Below, piece by piece: positions 51,163-59,419 of a stretch of DNA of 64,000 nucleotides. Both the position numbers and the translations under genes were made by a program. The DNA is taken from the NCBI RefSeq assembly GCF_000720925.1, contig NZ_JOEE01000006.1, positions 62,001-126,000 of the forward strand. The letters run 5' to 3'. The notes under the pieces are model-generated. The model searched no databases and had not been told where the DNA came from. It was given only the letters and a program-made list of their open reading frames with translations. The DNA comes from Phycicoccus jejuensis (GTDB lineage Bacteria > Actinomycetota > Actinomycetes > Actinomycetales > Dermatophilaceae). Positions within the stretch are counted from its first letter, which is position 1. Each line of letters begins with the position of its first letter.

Positions 51163-51807
51163 TCAGTCGCCGAGACCGGCGCGGTCGACCTTGCGGTGGA
51201 AGCGCATCCCGGCGAGGCCGCCGAGGACGGCCCCGAGCAGGCTGACGACGGCGACACCGACGAGCGCGAGGATGCCGGCGGTGCCGACGTCGCCCTCGCC
51301 GACGGGCAGCCGGGGGAAGCTGTTGAGCTGGCCCAGCACGTTGTACCGGTCACCGGCGACGAGGCCGAGGACGGCGACGACGAGCGCGATGACCAGGGCC
51401 CAGAGCCAGACGGCGAGGCCCTGCTTGGCGCCGTTGAACCGGGCCATCCGGCCGGCGACGTACCCGCCGCAGTAGTACGCGACGAAGAGGACGACGAGCA
51501 GGGCGATCCCGCCGGCCAGCCCCACGGTGGTGGGGTCGCTGGTGGCGCGGTCCGCGGCGTCCTGGACGTCGGTGCCCGTCGCGATGCCGACGCCGGTGCC
51601 GGCGGCGGCCACGAGCGCGGTGAGGAGCACGGCGGAGCCGGTGGCGGTCAGCCAGCCGAAGAAGGCCGAGCCGACCTTGATGCCGCCGTACCGCTCCTTC
51701 TCGGCGTCGAGCACCTCGTGGCGCGTGGGTGCGGCATCGCGCGGCACGGTGTCGCGGGGGGTCGCGGTGTGGCCCACGGTCGTCCTGTCCTCGTGAGGGG
51801 TGGCCAT
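51163..51807 (-). CDS. four-TM membrane protein, actinobacterial conserved hypothetical
   Basis: A 214-residue protein. A soluble N terminus (RHEVLDAEKERYGGIKVGSA) is followed by four TM helices: FFGWLTATGSAVLLTALVAA, VGLAGGIALLVVLFVAYYCG, GLAVWLWALVIALVVAVLGL and GILALVGVAVVSLLGAVLGG. The motif GGYVAGRMARFNGAKQG after the second helix is typical of a widespread actinobacterial membrane family without assigned function. It is followed by a strong terminator. The next gene upstream is also a membrane protein, 5 bp away, so the two may be co-transcribed. Confidence 0.8.
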   Translation of the reverse strand: MATPHEDRTTVGHTATPRDTVPRDAAPTRHEVLDAEKERYGGIKVGSAFFGWLTATGSAVLLTALVAAAGTGVGIATGTDVQDAADRATSDPTTVGLAGGIALLVVLFVAYYCGGYVAGRMARFNGAKQGLAVWLWALVIALVVAVLGLVAGDRYNVLGQLNSFPRLPVGEGDVGTAGILALVGVAVVSLLGAVLGGLAGMRFHRKVDRAGLGD

Positions 51808-51812
51808 GGCGG

Positions 51813-52580
51813 TCAGCGGGGGGTGCTGGCGTCGTACGCCGAGGTGGGCTGGGTCGCGGCGCGCGCCTGGCGCGCGGCGTCACGGGCCTGGTCCTCGACG
51901 CTCGGCGACGCGGCCACGTGGGCGCGCATCTTCGGGGCCTCGTCCTCGACCGTGCCGAGGTAGCGCTCCCAGCGCGACTGCATCGGCTTGACGAGCCCGC
52001 CACCGACACCGACGACGAGGATGCCGCCGATGGTCGCGAGGACCGCGACGAGCACGGGGGTCGTGACGGTCGTCGCGATGCCGACCTGGTTGAGCGCGGC
52101 GATGACGCCGAGGCCGAGGATGAAGACGCCGGCGATGTTCGCGAGGACCTTGCCGTACGACAGGCCGCCCAGCGTGTTCTGGATCAGGCCCTTGACCGCG
52201 GCCGAGATGGCGGCGGCCACGACGACGATGACGATGGCGACGAAGACGCGCGGCAGGAAGGCGATGACGCCGGTCAGCAGCTCGCTGATGGGGTTGGGCC
52301 CGAAGGCGCTGAAGGCCAGCTGCAGGGTGAAGAGCAGGATCGCGTAGTAGACGATCTTCGCGAGGATGTCGGAGGCGTCGTACGACGAGGACTCGAGCAT
52401 CCGGCCGATGCCGCCACGCTCGATGGCGCGGTCGAACCCGACGCGCGTGAGGACGGCCGAGACGGCTTTGGCCAGGGCCTTCGCGACGACGAAGCCGATC
52501 AGCAGGATGACGAGGAACAGGAGCAACCTGGGGACGAAGGTGGCGACCGCCGCCAGGGCGTCGCGCAGTGCGTCGTTCAT
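51813..52580 (-). CDS. mechanosensitive-channel-like protein with conserved TM-helix repeats
   Basis: A 255-residue protein with repeated TM helices of the CmpX/'TM_helix' type: PRLLLFLVILLIGFVVAKAL, VYYAILLFTLQLAFSAFGPN, IAFLPRVFVAIVIVVVAAAI and ILGLGVIAALNQVGIATTVT, then VLVAVLATIGGILVVGVGGG. The family is related to small mechanosensitive channels but lacks the MscS beta domain here. A short acidic tail follows. It is divergent from tetR across a 181-bp gap holding a perfect palindrome. Confidence 0.82.
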   Translation of the reverse strand: MNDALRDALAAVATFVPRLLLFLVILLIGFVVAKALAKAVSAVLTRVGFDRAIERGGIGRMLESSSYDASDILAKIVYYAILLFTLQLAFSAFGPNPISELLTGVIAFLPRVFVAIVIVVVAAAISAAVKGLIQNTLGGLSYGKVLANIAGVFILGLGVIAALNQVGIATTVTTPVLVAVLATIGGILVVGVGGGLVKPMQSRWERYLGTVEDEAPKMRAHVAASPSVEDQARDAARQARAATQPTSAYDASTPR

Positions 52581-52656
52581 GGAAAGCCTTTCGAAGGGGC
52601 CGCTGGAGGCGGCTCACGGGGCGCGCCGAGAGCGGCACCCTCGGGGCCTACCCCCA

Positions 52657-52675
52657 ATGTTTACGACGTAAACAT
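52657..52675. promoter_or_regulatory. palindromic TetR-type operator
   Basis: ATGTTTACGACGTAAACAT is a perfect 19-bp palindrome in the gap between the divergent channel-like gene and tetR. Its size and symmetry fit a TetR dimer site, so the neighbouring regulator probably controls itself and the membrane genes. Confidence 0.8.
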
Positions 52676-52761
52676 CGGACCGCCGCGGCCGGCCGCGTCC
52701 CGCTCCGGACCCCGTGTCGCGCCCCCGTGGCAGGGTGGGGTGACACCCGCGAGGAGGTCGC

Positions 52762-53490
52762 ATGCCGCCGACGGACGAGCTGTCGCCGCAGGAGAGGGCC
52801 GCGCCGCGCCGCGCGCTCGACCGGGCCGTGGTGGTCGAGGAGGCCATCGCGATGATCGACGCCGAAGGGCTCGAGGCGCTGACCATGCGCTCCCTCGGGG
52901 CGCGGCTCGGGGTCGAGGCGATGGCGCTCTACCGCCACGTCAACGGGCGCGAAGACCTGCTCGAGGCGATCGTCGACTCGCTCGTCGACTCCATCGCGGT
53001 CGACCCGGGCGACCTCTTCGAGCCGGCCGACGGCTGGCAGGCGTTCCTGCAGTGGATGGCGCACTCGGTGCGCTCGCTGGCCGTCGCGCACCCGGCCGTC
53101 TTCCCGCTGGTCGCGACCCGCCACCCGGCGGCGCCGTGGCTGCGGCCGCCGCTGCGCAGCCTGCGCGTGGTGGAGGGGTTCCTCGACGGGCTGACCCGCC
53201 GCGGCTTCACCGACGGCCAGGCCGTCGAGGCCTACCGCGTCTTCACGAGCTTCCTCCTCGGCCACCTGCTGCTCGAGGTCGCGACGCTCGGGGCCACGAC
53301 CTCGCCGGTCGAGGAGCCGCTCGACGAGGGCGGCGCTGCCGTCCGCCCGCCGGGTGAGGAGGTGTCGGTCGAGGACTTCCCCACGATCCTGCGGACCGCC
53401 CCGCTCCTTTCCGAGGACCACACGGTCGAGGAGTTCGAGCGGTCGCTCGAGGCGCTGCTCGACCGGCTTGACCTCGTCCTGTCGCAGTGA
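52762..53490 (+). CDS. TetR/AcrR family transcriptional regulator
   Basis: A 242-residue TetR protein. The N-terminal HTH (about 22-68) has VVEEAIAMIDAEGLEALTMR and SLGARLGVEAMALYRHVNGR; the C-terminal domain resembles TetR_C (GWQAFLQWMAHSVRSLAVAH; TSFLLGHLLLEVATLG). It is probably a repressor that releases DNA on binding a hydrophobic ligand. GAGGAGG precedes the ATG. The palindrome 87 bp upstream is its likely operator. Nothing downstream is co-directional. Confidence 0.92.
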   Translation: MPPTDELSPQERAAPRRALDRAVVVEEAIAMIDAEGLEALTMRSLGARLGVEAMALYRHVNGREDLLEAIVDSLVDSIAVDPGDLFEPADGWQAFLQWMAHSVRSLAVAHPAVFPLVATRHPAAPWLRPPLRSLRVVEGFLDGLTRRGFTDGQAVEAYRVFTSFLLGHLLLEVATLGATTSPVEEPLDEGGAAVRPPGEEVSVEDFPTILRTAPLLSEDHTVEEFERSLEALLDRLDLVLSQ

Positions 53491-53756
53491 CGGGACTGGG
53501 GGACCCTTTTCGACGGGGACGGTGCAGGGGTTGGTCTCAGCATCCAAGAGGCACGCAGCGCTCTCCACGGTCAGCCTCTCGGGGGCGATCCCGCTGCATC
53601 CGTGGCGGTCTCGGCACAATGCTTCGGAATGAGTGTACTCAGGTGGATATTTCTGACTCATCCGTTCGGCCGATCTTCGGGGCGGAGCCCATCCAATCCG
53701 AGCGCCGAGAGTAAAGGCCCGGTAAAGTCATCGTCAGCAGAAGGGCAGGACAGAGG

Positions 53757-53833
53757 GTCGCAGGGGCCCGACGAAATCCGGTCTGCGACAGCCCACAGGG
53801 CTTGGCAGGGAAGCCACCCGAGAAGTCTTCGGG
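53757..53833 (+). ncRNA. candidate structured RNA in a gene-free region
   Basis: Four hairpins follow one another: GTCGCAG/CTGCGAC (53757-53763 with 53783-53789), AGCCC-ACA-GGGCT (53790-53802), TGGC/GCCA (53803-53816) and CCCGA/TCGGG (53817-53833). I match it to no known riboswitch. The whole 53491-54004 stretch contains no supported gene and has lower GC. Strand is uncertain, because hairpins fold on both. Confidence 0.35.
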
Positions 53834-54004
53834 ACGACAAGTGAATCCAGCAGTTCGGGTCAGTACTCACCCACTCCGTGCAGGGCGGAACCGGTGAGGA
53901 CGGACGAACCACCAAGGGCGCAGGGGCTCGCGGTGGACCGGACTGGAGGCCAGGCGGCCTGGCCGGCTCCGCAGGGGGAGCTGACGCCACAGCCGCCGAA
54001 CCGA

Positions 54005-54052
54005 CACCACGGCGCCCCGTCCGACCACCAGGTCGGGCGGGGCGCCGTGGTG
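54005..54052 (-). terminator. long hairpin downstream of the MFS remnant
   Basis: A 22-bp stem with one mismatch (starting CACCACGGCGCCCCG) around a 4-base ACCA loop, 28 bases beyond the stop of the MFS remnant. Confidence 0.85.
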
Positions 54053-54080
54053 GGCCCCGCGGGCTCAGAGGTCGGTCCTC

Positions 54081-54720
54081 TCACCGCGTGCGACGGAGCA
54101 CCCCCGACCGGACCTGCGACGACATCGCGACGAGGGCGACGGCCGGACCGGCGGCCAGCGCGACGAACGCCCACCCCCACCCCGCGGCCGACTCCAACGC
54201 AGGGACCACCCAGACGATGGGGACGGTGACGGCGTACCCGATCGCCATCTGCAGGGTGAGCATGCTGCCGACATGGGTCTGGTCGGCCACCGTCGTCACG
54301 AGCGAGGAGAACTGCGCCGAGTCGGGGATCACGGACAGCCCCCGGACGAGGGCGACCCCGACGACGAGCCAGAGCGGGGCCGCGCCGAGCTACCCCGTGG
54401 CCAGAGCGCAGCTGCCGGACACCACCAGGCACAGCATCGCGACCCGGGCCGACCCCACGCGCTCCGCGAGGCGGCCGCCGGCCCAGCACCCGACGGACCC
54501 GATGCCGATGACGAGGAAGGCCAGCAGGCTGGCGGTGCGGCTGCCGGTGCCGCCCTGCCCGACGACACCGACGAGGAAGACCGAGATCCAGGCCCACATG
54601 GCGTACAGCTCCCACATGTGACCGAAGTAGCCGATGGAGGTGAGCAGCACCGGGCGCGCGCAGAAGGCACGGACGGTGCCGCGCAGCCGGAAGGTCCCGG
54701 CCCGGGAGGCCCGGAACCAC
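54081..54720 (-). pseudogene. C-terminal half of an MFS transporter, 5' truncated and with an internal stop
   Basis: The frame contains half a major facilitator protein, TM helices 7-12: FCARPVLLTSIGYFGHMWEL, VIGIGSVGCWAGGRLAERVG, ARVAMLCLVVSGSCALATG, then an in-frame TAG (54392-54390), then LSVIPDSAQFSSLVTTVADQ and MAIGYAVTVPIVWVVPALES. The first six helices are absent; sequence upstream of about 54720 belongs to a sortase remnant on the other strand. Both the truncation and the nonsense codon mark it as dead. Confidence 0.82.
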
Positions 54721-55299
54721 GTCGTCACCGACCGCGTCGGCCCCGGATGCCCCGGCGTCCGGCGGGGCGGGCGGGGCGGACGCGGCGCAGGGCGCGCCGG
54801 CCCGGGACGCCGGCTCGAACGACGCGTCCATCCCGGTGCCCGCCGCCGGCTCGGACACACCGGCGGCACAGCAGCCGGTCGCCATCCGCATCCCGGCCAT
54901 CGGGGTCGAGTCGCGGCTCATCGACCTCGGCATCGCGAAGGACGGCACCATGCAGGTGCCCACCGACCCGGCGCTCGCGGGCTGGCTGACCGGGGCTCCG
55001 GCGCCCGGCGAGCGCGGCCCGGCGGTCATCGCCGGCCACGTCGACACCCACGAGGGACCGGCGGTGTTCTACCGGCTGCGCGAGCTCGAGCCCGGTGACG
55101 CCATCGAGGTCGAGCGGCGCGACGGCACGACGCTGACGTTCACGGTCCGCCGGCTGGAGAGCTTCGCGAAGACGACTTCCCGACCGACCGCGTCTACGGC
55201 CCCGCCCCGGGCCCGGTGCTGCGCCTCATCACGTGCAGCGGGGACATCGACCCGGTGAGCGGGCACTACGTCGACAACACCGTGGTGTTCGCCTCCTGA
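54721..55299 (+). pseudogene. class F sortase remnant: 5' truncated and frameshifted
   Basis: An Ala/Pro/Gly-rich linker leads into a class F sortase domain (QPVAIRIPAIGVESRLIDLG; GERGPAVIAGHVDTHEGPAV with the catalytic His; YRLRELEPGDAIEVERRDG). At 55171 one base is missing, and the rest continues in another frame (DDFPTDRVYGPAPG; LRLITCSGDIDPVSGHYVDN with the catalytic Cys), ending VVFAS. The N-terminal TM anchor is missing because the gene abuts the truncated MFS gene. GTG 54836 could start the broken frame. Confidence 0.8.
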
Positions 55300-55318
55300 C
55301 CGTCCCGCGCCGTGCGGC

Positions 55319-55948
55319 TCAGGGGTCGGGGACGGCCTGGCTCGAGGCGGCGAAGTTGACGCTGATGCGCGGGCTCGACGCCGCGCCCTGCTTGGGGACG
55401 CAGTGCCGCCATTCGGTCTGGCAGCGCCCACCCATGACGACGAGGTCGCCGCTCGCCGGGCGCAGCCGCCGGCTCGGACCGCCCTCGGTCGGCCGGAGGA
55501 GGAAGTGCCTCGGCGCGCCGAGGCTGAGCACCGGGACGACGCACTCGCGCCGGCGGGCCGAGGCGCCGTCGCCGTGCCAGCCGGTGCTGTCGCGCTGGTC
55601 GCGGTAGAGGTTGAGCCAGAGCCGGTCGTAGTCGACCCCGTAGTGCTCGCCCAGCTCGCCGGCCAGCTCGCGCAGCCTCGACGGTGCCGCGCGCACGTCG
55701 GGGTACTCGGCGGTCAGCCGCGGCTCGGTGACGACCTCGTCGTACATCCGGCGCCGCCGCTGCTCCCACCCGGGCAGGGCGAGCAGCTCGGCGAACAGGT
55801 CGTCGGCGCCGGCGAGCCAGCCCGGCACGTGCTCGACCCACGAGTGCTCGTCCAGACGCAGCCGCTGCGCCGCCGCGAACGACACCCCGGAGCGCGCCCG
55901 GTCGGCGCCGTCCTCGTCCCCGAAGAGGGGGAGGGGCACGTCGGTCAT
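55319..55948 (-). CDS. alkB: alpha-ketoglutarate-dependent dioxygenase AlkB (DNA repair)
   Basis: A 209-residue Fe(II)/2-oxoglutarate dioxygenase. Iron ligands are His125 and Asp127 (STGWHGDGAS) and His182 (WRHCVPK); Arg194 in PRISVNF binds 2-oxoglutarate. The substrate-side segment DRLWLNLYRDQRDSTGWHGD is typical of AlkB. It removes alkyl lesions (1-meA, 3-meC) from DNA or RNA by oxidation. ATG 55948 gives a normal length. It lies downstream of and co-directional with the marR gene, 49 bp apart, so they may share a transcript. Confidence 0.93.
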   Translation of the reverse strand: MTDVPLPLFGDEDGADRARSGVSFAAAQRLRLDEHSWVEHVPGWLAGADDLFAELLALPGWEQRRRRMYDEVVTEPRLTAEYPDVRAAPSRLRELAGELGEHYGVDYDRLWLNLYRDQRDSTGWHGDGASARRRECVVPVLSLGAPRHFLLRPTEGGPSRRLRPASGDLVVMGGRCQTEWRHCVPKQGAASSPRISVNFAASSQAVPDP

Positions 55949-55997
55949 GCCCTCACGACTACCAGCGGGCACCGACACCCGCCGTGTGCCGGCTCGG

Positions 55998-56501
55998 TCA
56001 GCCCTGCGGGGCCTCCGGCGGGACGGCCCAGCCCCCGTCGTCCCGGATGGCCCGGACGATGCGCCGGCTGGCCTCGCGCAGCCCACGGGCCTGCGCCGCG
56101 GTGAGCCGGTCGAGCACCAGGTCGTGCACGAGCCGGACGTGCCCCGGCGTGGCCTGCTCGACCTTGTCACGCCCGGCGGCCGTCAGGGTGGCGAGGGTGT
56201 AGCGACCGTCCCGGGGGTCGGGCGACCGGCGCAGCCATCCGCGGGACTCCAGCCGGGTGGCCGCTCGGGACAGCCGCGAGAGCGTGCTGTTGGCGTACCC
56301 GGCGAGGACGCTCAGGCGCAGCTCCCCACCCTCGGCCTCCGCCAGCGCGTAGAGGACGCCGTACTCGAAGTGGGTGAGGTCGGCGTCCCGCTGGAGCTGC
56401 GCGTCGAGCGCCGCCGGCAGCCATTCCAGGACGGTGGCCAGCGCGGCCCAGGTCTCGAGCGCCTCGCCCGTGAGGCGCTGCGGGGCGGGGGAGTCCGGCA
56501 T
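55998..56501 (-). CDS. MarR family transcriptional regulator
   Basis: A 167-residue winged-helix MarR protein: LTHFEYGVLYALAEAEGGEL, RLSVLAGYANSTLSRLSRAA as recognition helix, then LESRGWLRRSPDPRDGRYTL as the wing with the typical DxRD/G. It is divergent from an SDR gene; two copies of a palindrome, TGACTTGC-N4-GCAAGTCA-like, lie in the 124-bp gap. It therefore probably represses the SDR and itself and responds to a small ligand related to the SDR substrate. Confidence 0.92.
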   Translation of the reverse strand: MPDSPAPQRLTGEALETWAALATVLEWLPAALDAQLQRDADLTHFEYGVLYALAEAEGGELRLSVLAGYANSTLSRLSRAATRLESRGWLRRSPDPRDGRYTLATLTAAGRDKVEQATPGHVRLVHDLVLDRLTAAQARGLREASRRIVRAIRDDGGWAVPPEAPQG

Positions 56502-56542
56502 CCCTGCAGCCTACGCATCCGCAGCCGGTCCGCGGCCGTCAT

Positions 56543-56562
56543 TGACTTGCCCGGGCAAGTCA
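56543..56562. promoter_or_regulatory. MarR operator 1
   Basis: TGACTTGCCCGGGCAAGTCA is a perfect 20-bp palindrome between the divergent marR and SDR genes. Confidence 0.82.
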
Positions 56563-56574
56563 TCCGGCCTACAT

Positions 56575-56594
56575 TGACTTGCTCAAGCAAGTGA
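56575..56594. promoter_or_regulatory. MarR operator 2
   Basis: TGACTTGCTCAAGCAAGTGA is a near-perfect second copy, centred 32 bp from operator 1 (about three helical turns), so two dimers would lie on the same face of DNA. Confidence 0.8.
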
Positions 56595-56625
56595 TTTCGG
56601 CCGGAGGCCGAGGACGGAGAAGAGC

Positions 56626-57417
56626 GTGGACCTGGACCTGGCCGGCAAGCGGGCGTTCGTCAGCGGTGCGACCCGAGGCATCGGGTACGCCGTCGCGCGA
56701 GGGCTGCTCGACGAGGGTGCGGAGGTGGTCGTCAACGGCCGGGACGAGCGGCGGGTGGCCGAGGCCGTCGAGCGGCTGCGCGCGCACCGCCCGGCCGGGC
56801 GGGTCAGTGGGATCGCGGCGGACCTCGCGGACGCCGCACAGGTGGAGGGGCTGATCGCGGCCCTCGGGCCGGTCGACGTCCTCGTCAACAACGTCGGGGT
56901 GTTCGAGGTCGCGCGCTTCGAGGACCTTCGCGACGAGGACTGGCTGCGGTACTTCGAGGTCAACGTCATGAGCGCGGTGCGCCTGTCGCGCAGCGTGATC
57001 GGGCCGATGCTCGAGCGCGGATGGGGACGCATCGTCTTCGTCAACACCGAGTCCGCGGTCGACGTCCCCGCCGACATGCTGCACTACGGCGTCACCAAGG
57101 CCGGGGCGCTCGCGCTCGCCAACGGCCTGGCAAAGCTGACCCGAGGGAGCCGCGTGACGGTCAACACCGTCCTCGGCGGGCCGACCTGGTCCGACGGCGT
57201 CGCCGACGCGGTGGCGGAGGTGAGCCGGACGCAGGGCGTCCCGGTCGACGACCTGCGTGCCGCGATCGTCGGGCCCGACCACCGCGGCCTCCTCCAGCGG
57301 TTCATCGAGCCCGACGAGATCGCCTCGCTCGTGCTCTACCTCGCGAGCCCGCGCTCCTCGGCGACGAACGGCGCGGCGCTGCGGGCCGACGGCGGGGTGC
57401 TGCCCACGATCGTCTGA
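56626..57417 (+). CDS. short-chain dehydrogenase/reductase
   Basis: A 263-residue classical SDR. Cofactor loop Gly14-x3-Gly18-x-Gly20 (VSGATRGIGYAVARGLLDEG), NNVG after VDVLV, Ser143, Tyr154 and Lys158 as the catalytic set (MLHYGVTKAGALALANGLAK). An Arg after the second strand (VVNGRDERR) favours NADP(H). It oxidises or reduces an alcohol/carbonyl; the substrate is unknown. The GTG start has GGAGAAGAGC upstream. It sits downstream of twin palindromes probably bound by the divergent MarR. Confidence 0.92.
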   Translation: MDLDLAGKRAFVSGATRGIGYAVARGLLDEGAEVVVNGRDERRVAEAVERLRAHRPAGRVSGIAADLADAAQVEGLIAALGPVDVLVNNVGVFEVARFEDLRDEDWLRYFEVNVMSAVRLSRSVIGPMLERGWGRIVFVNTESAVDVPADMLHYGVTKAGALALANGLAKLTRGSRVTVNTVLGGPTWSDGVADAVAEVSRTQGVPVDDLRAAIVGPDHRGLLQRFIEPDEIASLVLYLASPRSSATNGAALRADGGVLPTIV

Positions 57418-57470
57418 CGTGATGCTCCGCCGGGATGTCAGGTGGAGGAGGAGCGGCCGGCGTCCATCCG

Positions 57471-57597
57471 GCCCGCACGTGCGGGGTTGTCGCTGTCCGA
57501 ACCCCTGGCGGCGCGCGGAAAGCCCGCACGTGCGGGGTTGTCGCTGTCCGGACCCGCCAGAGACCGCGGAAAGCCCGCACGTGCGGGGTCGGTGGAG
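57471..57597. repeat. 51-bp tandem repeat with CCCGCACGTGCGGG palindrome, about 2.5 copies
   Basis: The palindromic unit starts at 57471, 57522 and 57573, exactly 51 bp apart, with about 80% identity across whole units (including TTGTCGCTGTCC in the first two). It lies between the convergent SDR and PGM1-like genes and can serve as terminator for both. The third unit is truncated at the downstream gene. Confidence 0.85.
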
Positions 57598-57602
57598 GGC
57601 CG

Positions 57603-59051
57603 CTAGGCCGTCCGGAGGGCGGCCGACGCGGCGTCGAAGAGCCGCTCGGCTTCTTCCGCGGTCCGCCCGATCGCCGTCGCCCCGACGGTTCCCCGATCGT
57701 CCAGCGAGGGGAACATGTGCAGGACCACGCCGGTCCGCGCGACCGGGTCGAACGCGAGCCCGGCGGCCTCCAGTGCCGCGATGACGTGCGCAGCCGTGAC
57801 GCCCCGCCCGACCTCGACGTCGTCGCTCGAGCGGTAGTGCCGCTCCCCGCCGTCGTCGGCCAGCCACCGGCCGCTCTGGGTCTCGTAGACGCCGGGCGCG
57901 AGATGGCGCAGCGCGGCGTACGAGTGGCTCGTCCCGCCCTTGCGCAGGTTGAGGTCGACGGCCACGAGCGTCCGCCCGCCCGCTCCCCGGGCCGCGACGA
58001 AGTCGACCGAGAGCCAGCCGACGGCGCCGCGCTCTGCCAGTCGGCGCGCCACGGCCGCCGCCTGCGTGGCGACCTCGGACGCGTGCGCCGCATCGGCCGG
58101 GAAGCGGCTGCCGACGAAGACCTGCCCGTCCTCTCCGCCGAGGAGCTGCTCGTGGGTCGAGCGGACGACGACCTCCCCGTCCCGGCCGATCTCGACCTGG
58201 GCGCTGGGGCTGCCCACGACCTCGCCGGTCACCAGCTCCTCGACGACGCCGCCGAGCGCCAGGTCCCGCAGGAACGCGGGTGGGGAGAGCCGCGCGAGAG
58301 CGGCCACGAGCGCGTCGTCGGGCAGCGATCGGCCCTCGTCGTCCCGCACCAGCAGGACGAGGTTGCCTTCTCCTGCACCGGAGTTGTCGAGCTTGACGAC
58401 CACCCGCTCGACCAGCGGCCTCTCCCGCAGGATGGTCCGGACGGCCACCGCCACCTCGTCGTTGCTGCGGACGTCCTCGACCCCCACCGGGACGGCCACG
58501 TCGCACTCGCGGAACAGGCGGCGCGAGGCGCTCTTGAAGCCCAGCGGCCACAGCTCGGCGGGACCGCCGTTGAGGGGGACGCCGAGGGCCTGCGCGACCG
58601 CGAGCTCGTCGTCGGTGACGTTCCACGGCTCGATGACGGCCGGGGTGGCGCCCACCTGCCGGCGCAGCCGGTCGAGGAGGTCGGGCCGGTCGAGCAGCTT
58701 GGCGGCGATGCCACGCGGGCCGTCGTCGGGCACGACGAGGCACGTGACCCGGCGGCGTGCGTCGTCGGGGTCGCCGGGACGGGCGAGGCGCGCGTAGTGG
58801 TCGAGGACGTCGGGCGCCGGCTCGCTGCTCGCCACGACGACCACCCGCGCCGAGGGGTCGTGCGCCGTGACGAGGCCGTCGAGGAGGGCTCGGTGCTCCA
58901 GGGCCGGCAGGTGCGACGCGTGCCGCTCGAGCAGCCGCGCCGGCATGCTGTGCGACGGCAGCGAGACGACGACATGGTCGCGGCAGGGCGACCCGTCGGA
59001 CGGGTCCGGGGAAGGGGCGGCCGCGACGTCGGCACGCTCGCGGGCGCTCAT
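57603..59051 (-). CDS. PGM1-like ATP-grasp peptide ligase
   Basis: A 482-residue protein resembling the ATP-grasp ligase family related to pheganomycin PGM1. It has RRVTCLVVPDDGPRGIAAKL, LGFKSASRRLFRECDVAVPV, VVVKLDNSGAGEGNLVLLVR as phosphate loop, a Glu-rich metal site (GGVVEELVTGEVVGSPSAQV) and LVAVDLNLRKGGTSHSYAAL, where the Asn-Arg-Lys-Gly motif ends the ATP-grasp core. The family joins amino acids or peptides by ATP-dependent amide bonds. The frame is open upstream but ATG 59051 gives the normal start. No partner biosynthetic genes are adjacent. Confidence 0.78.
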   Translation of the reverse strand: MSARERADVAAAPSPDPSDGSPCRDHVVVSLPSHSMPARLLERHASHLPALEHRALLDGLVTAHDPSARVVVVASSEPAPDVLDHYARLARPGDPDDARRRVTCLVVPDDGPRGIAAKLLDRPDLLDRLRRQVGATPAVIEPWNVTDDELAVAQALGVPLNGGPAELWPLGFKSASRRLFRECDVAVPVGVEDVRSNDEVAVAVRTILRERPLVERVVVKLDNSGAGEGNLVLLVRDDEGRSLPDDALVAALARLSPPAFLRDLALGGVVEELVTGEVVGSPSAQVEIGRDGEVVVRSTHEQLLGGEDGQVFVGSRFPADAAHASEVATQAAAVARRLAERGAVGWLSVDFVAARGAGGRTLVAVDLNLRKGGTSHSYAALRHLAPGVYETQSGRWLADDGGERHYRSSDDVEVGRGVTAAHVIAALEAAGLAFDPVARTGVVLHMFPSLDDRGTVGATAIGRTAEEAERLFDAASAALRTA

Positions 59052-59078
59052 CCGGACCACCCTAGGTGCTGGGCGCCC

Positions 59079-59110
59079 GCAGGGTCGGTCGCGACGGCGA
59101 CCGGCCCTGC
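59079..59110. terminator. hairpin, copy 1 of a repeated terminator
   Basis: GCAGGGTCGGTCGC and GCGACCGGCCCTGC around a GACG loop (14-bp stem with one G-T). It lies between the PGM1-like gene and the ABC permease remnant. The same sequence recurs at 61809-61840. Confidence 0.8.
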
Positions 59111-59122
59111 GTGGGCATGCGC

Positions 59123-59377
59123 TCAGACCGGCTGGGGGGCCTCGGCCACGAGGTGCGGCGCCACGAGGGCGGCGTAGCGCTCCCACATGTCGCCGGGGGA
59201 GGGCACGAGGTACCCGGGCAGGCTCGAGGTCACCGACGTGAGGAGCCACCAGAGCACGAGGACCGCCGCGACGAACGCGGCGGGTCGGCCGTACGACCGC
59301 AGCAGGGTCCCCGTGCGCGGGGTGCGTGGCCGGGGCGCCGGCGGGGCGGGTCGGGCGAGCGTGGAATTCGTCGTCAT
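59123..59377 (-). pseudogene. N-terminal fragment of an ABC transporter permease (SsuC/TauC-like)
   Basis: An 84-residue frame. A Pro/Arg-rich start precedes one TM helix (PAAFVAAVLVLWWLLTSVTS) and PGYLVPSPGDMWERYAALVA, the characteristic pre-domain segment of nitrate/sulfonate/taurine permeases. The next five TM helices and the EAA loop are absent; the frame stops after LVAEAPQPV, 13 bases upstream of a terminator hairpin. It is most simply a remnant after deletion. It is divergent from lacI, sharing the gap with a GGATAGCGCTTTCC operator-like site. Confidence 0.7.
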
Positions 59378-59419
59378 TGGCGAAGGCTCCTGGGGTGACG
59401 GGAGCGCGGCTCCTGTCGC

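Noticed and set aside
53491..53880. Known riboswitch (c-di-GMP, cobalamin or ydaO)
   Set aside because: Conserved core segments of these classes could not be found on either strand. Only the hairpin series is reported.
57471..57597. CRISPR array
   Set aside because: The 51-bp units are similar along their whole length, with no unique spacers and no cas genes.
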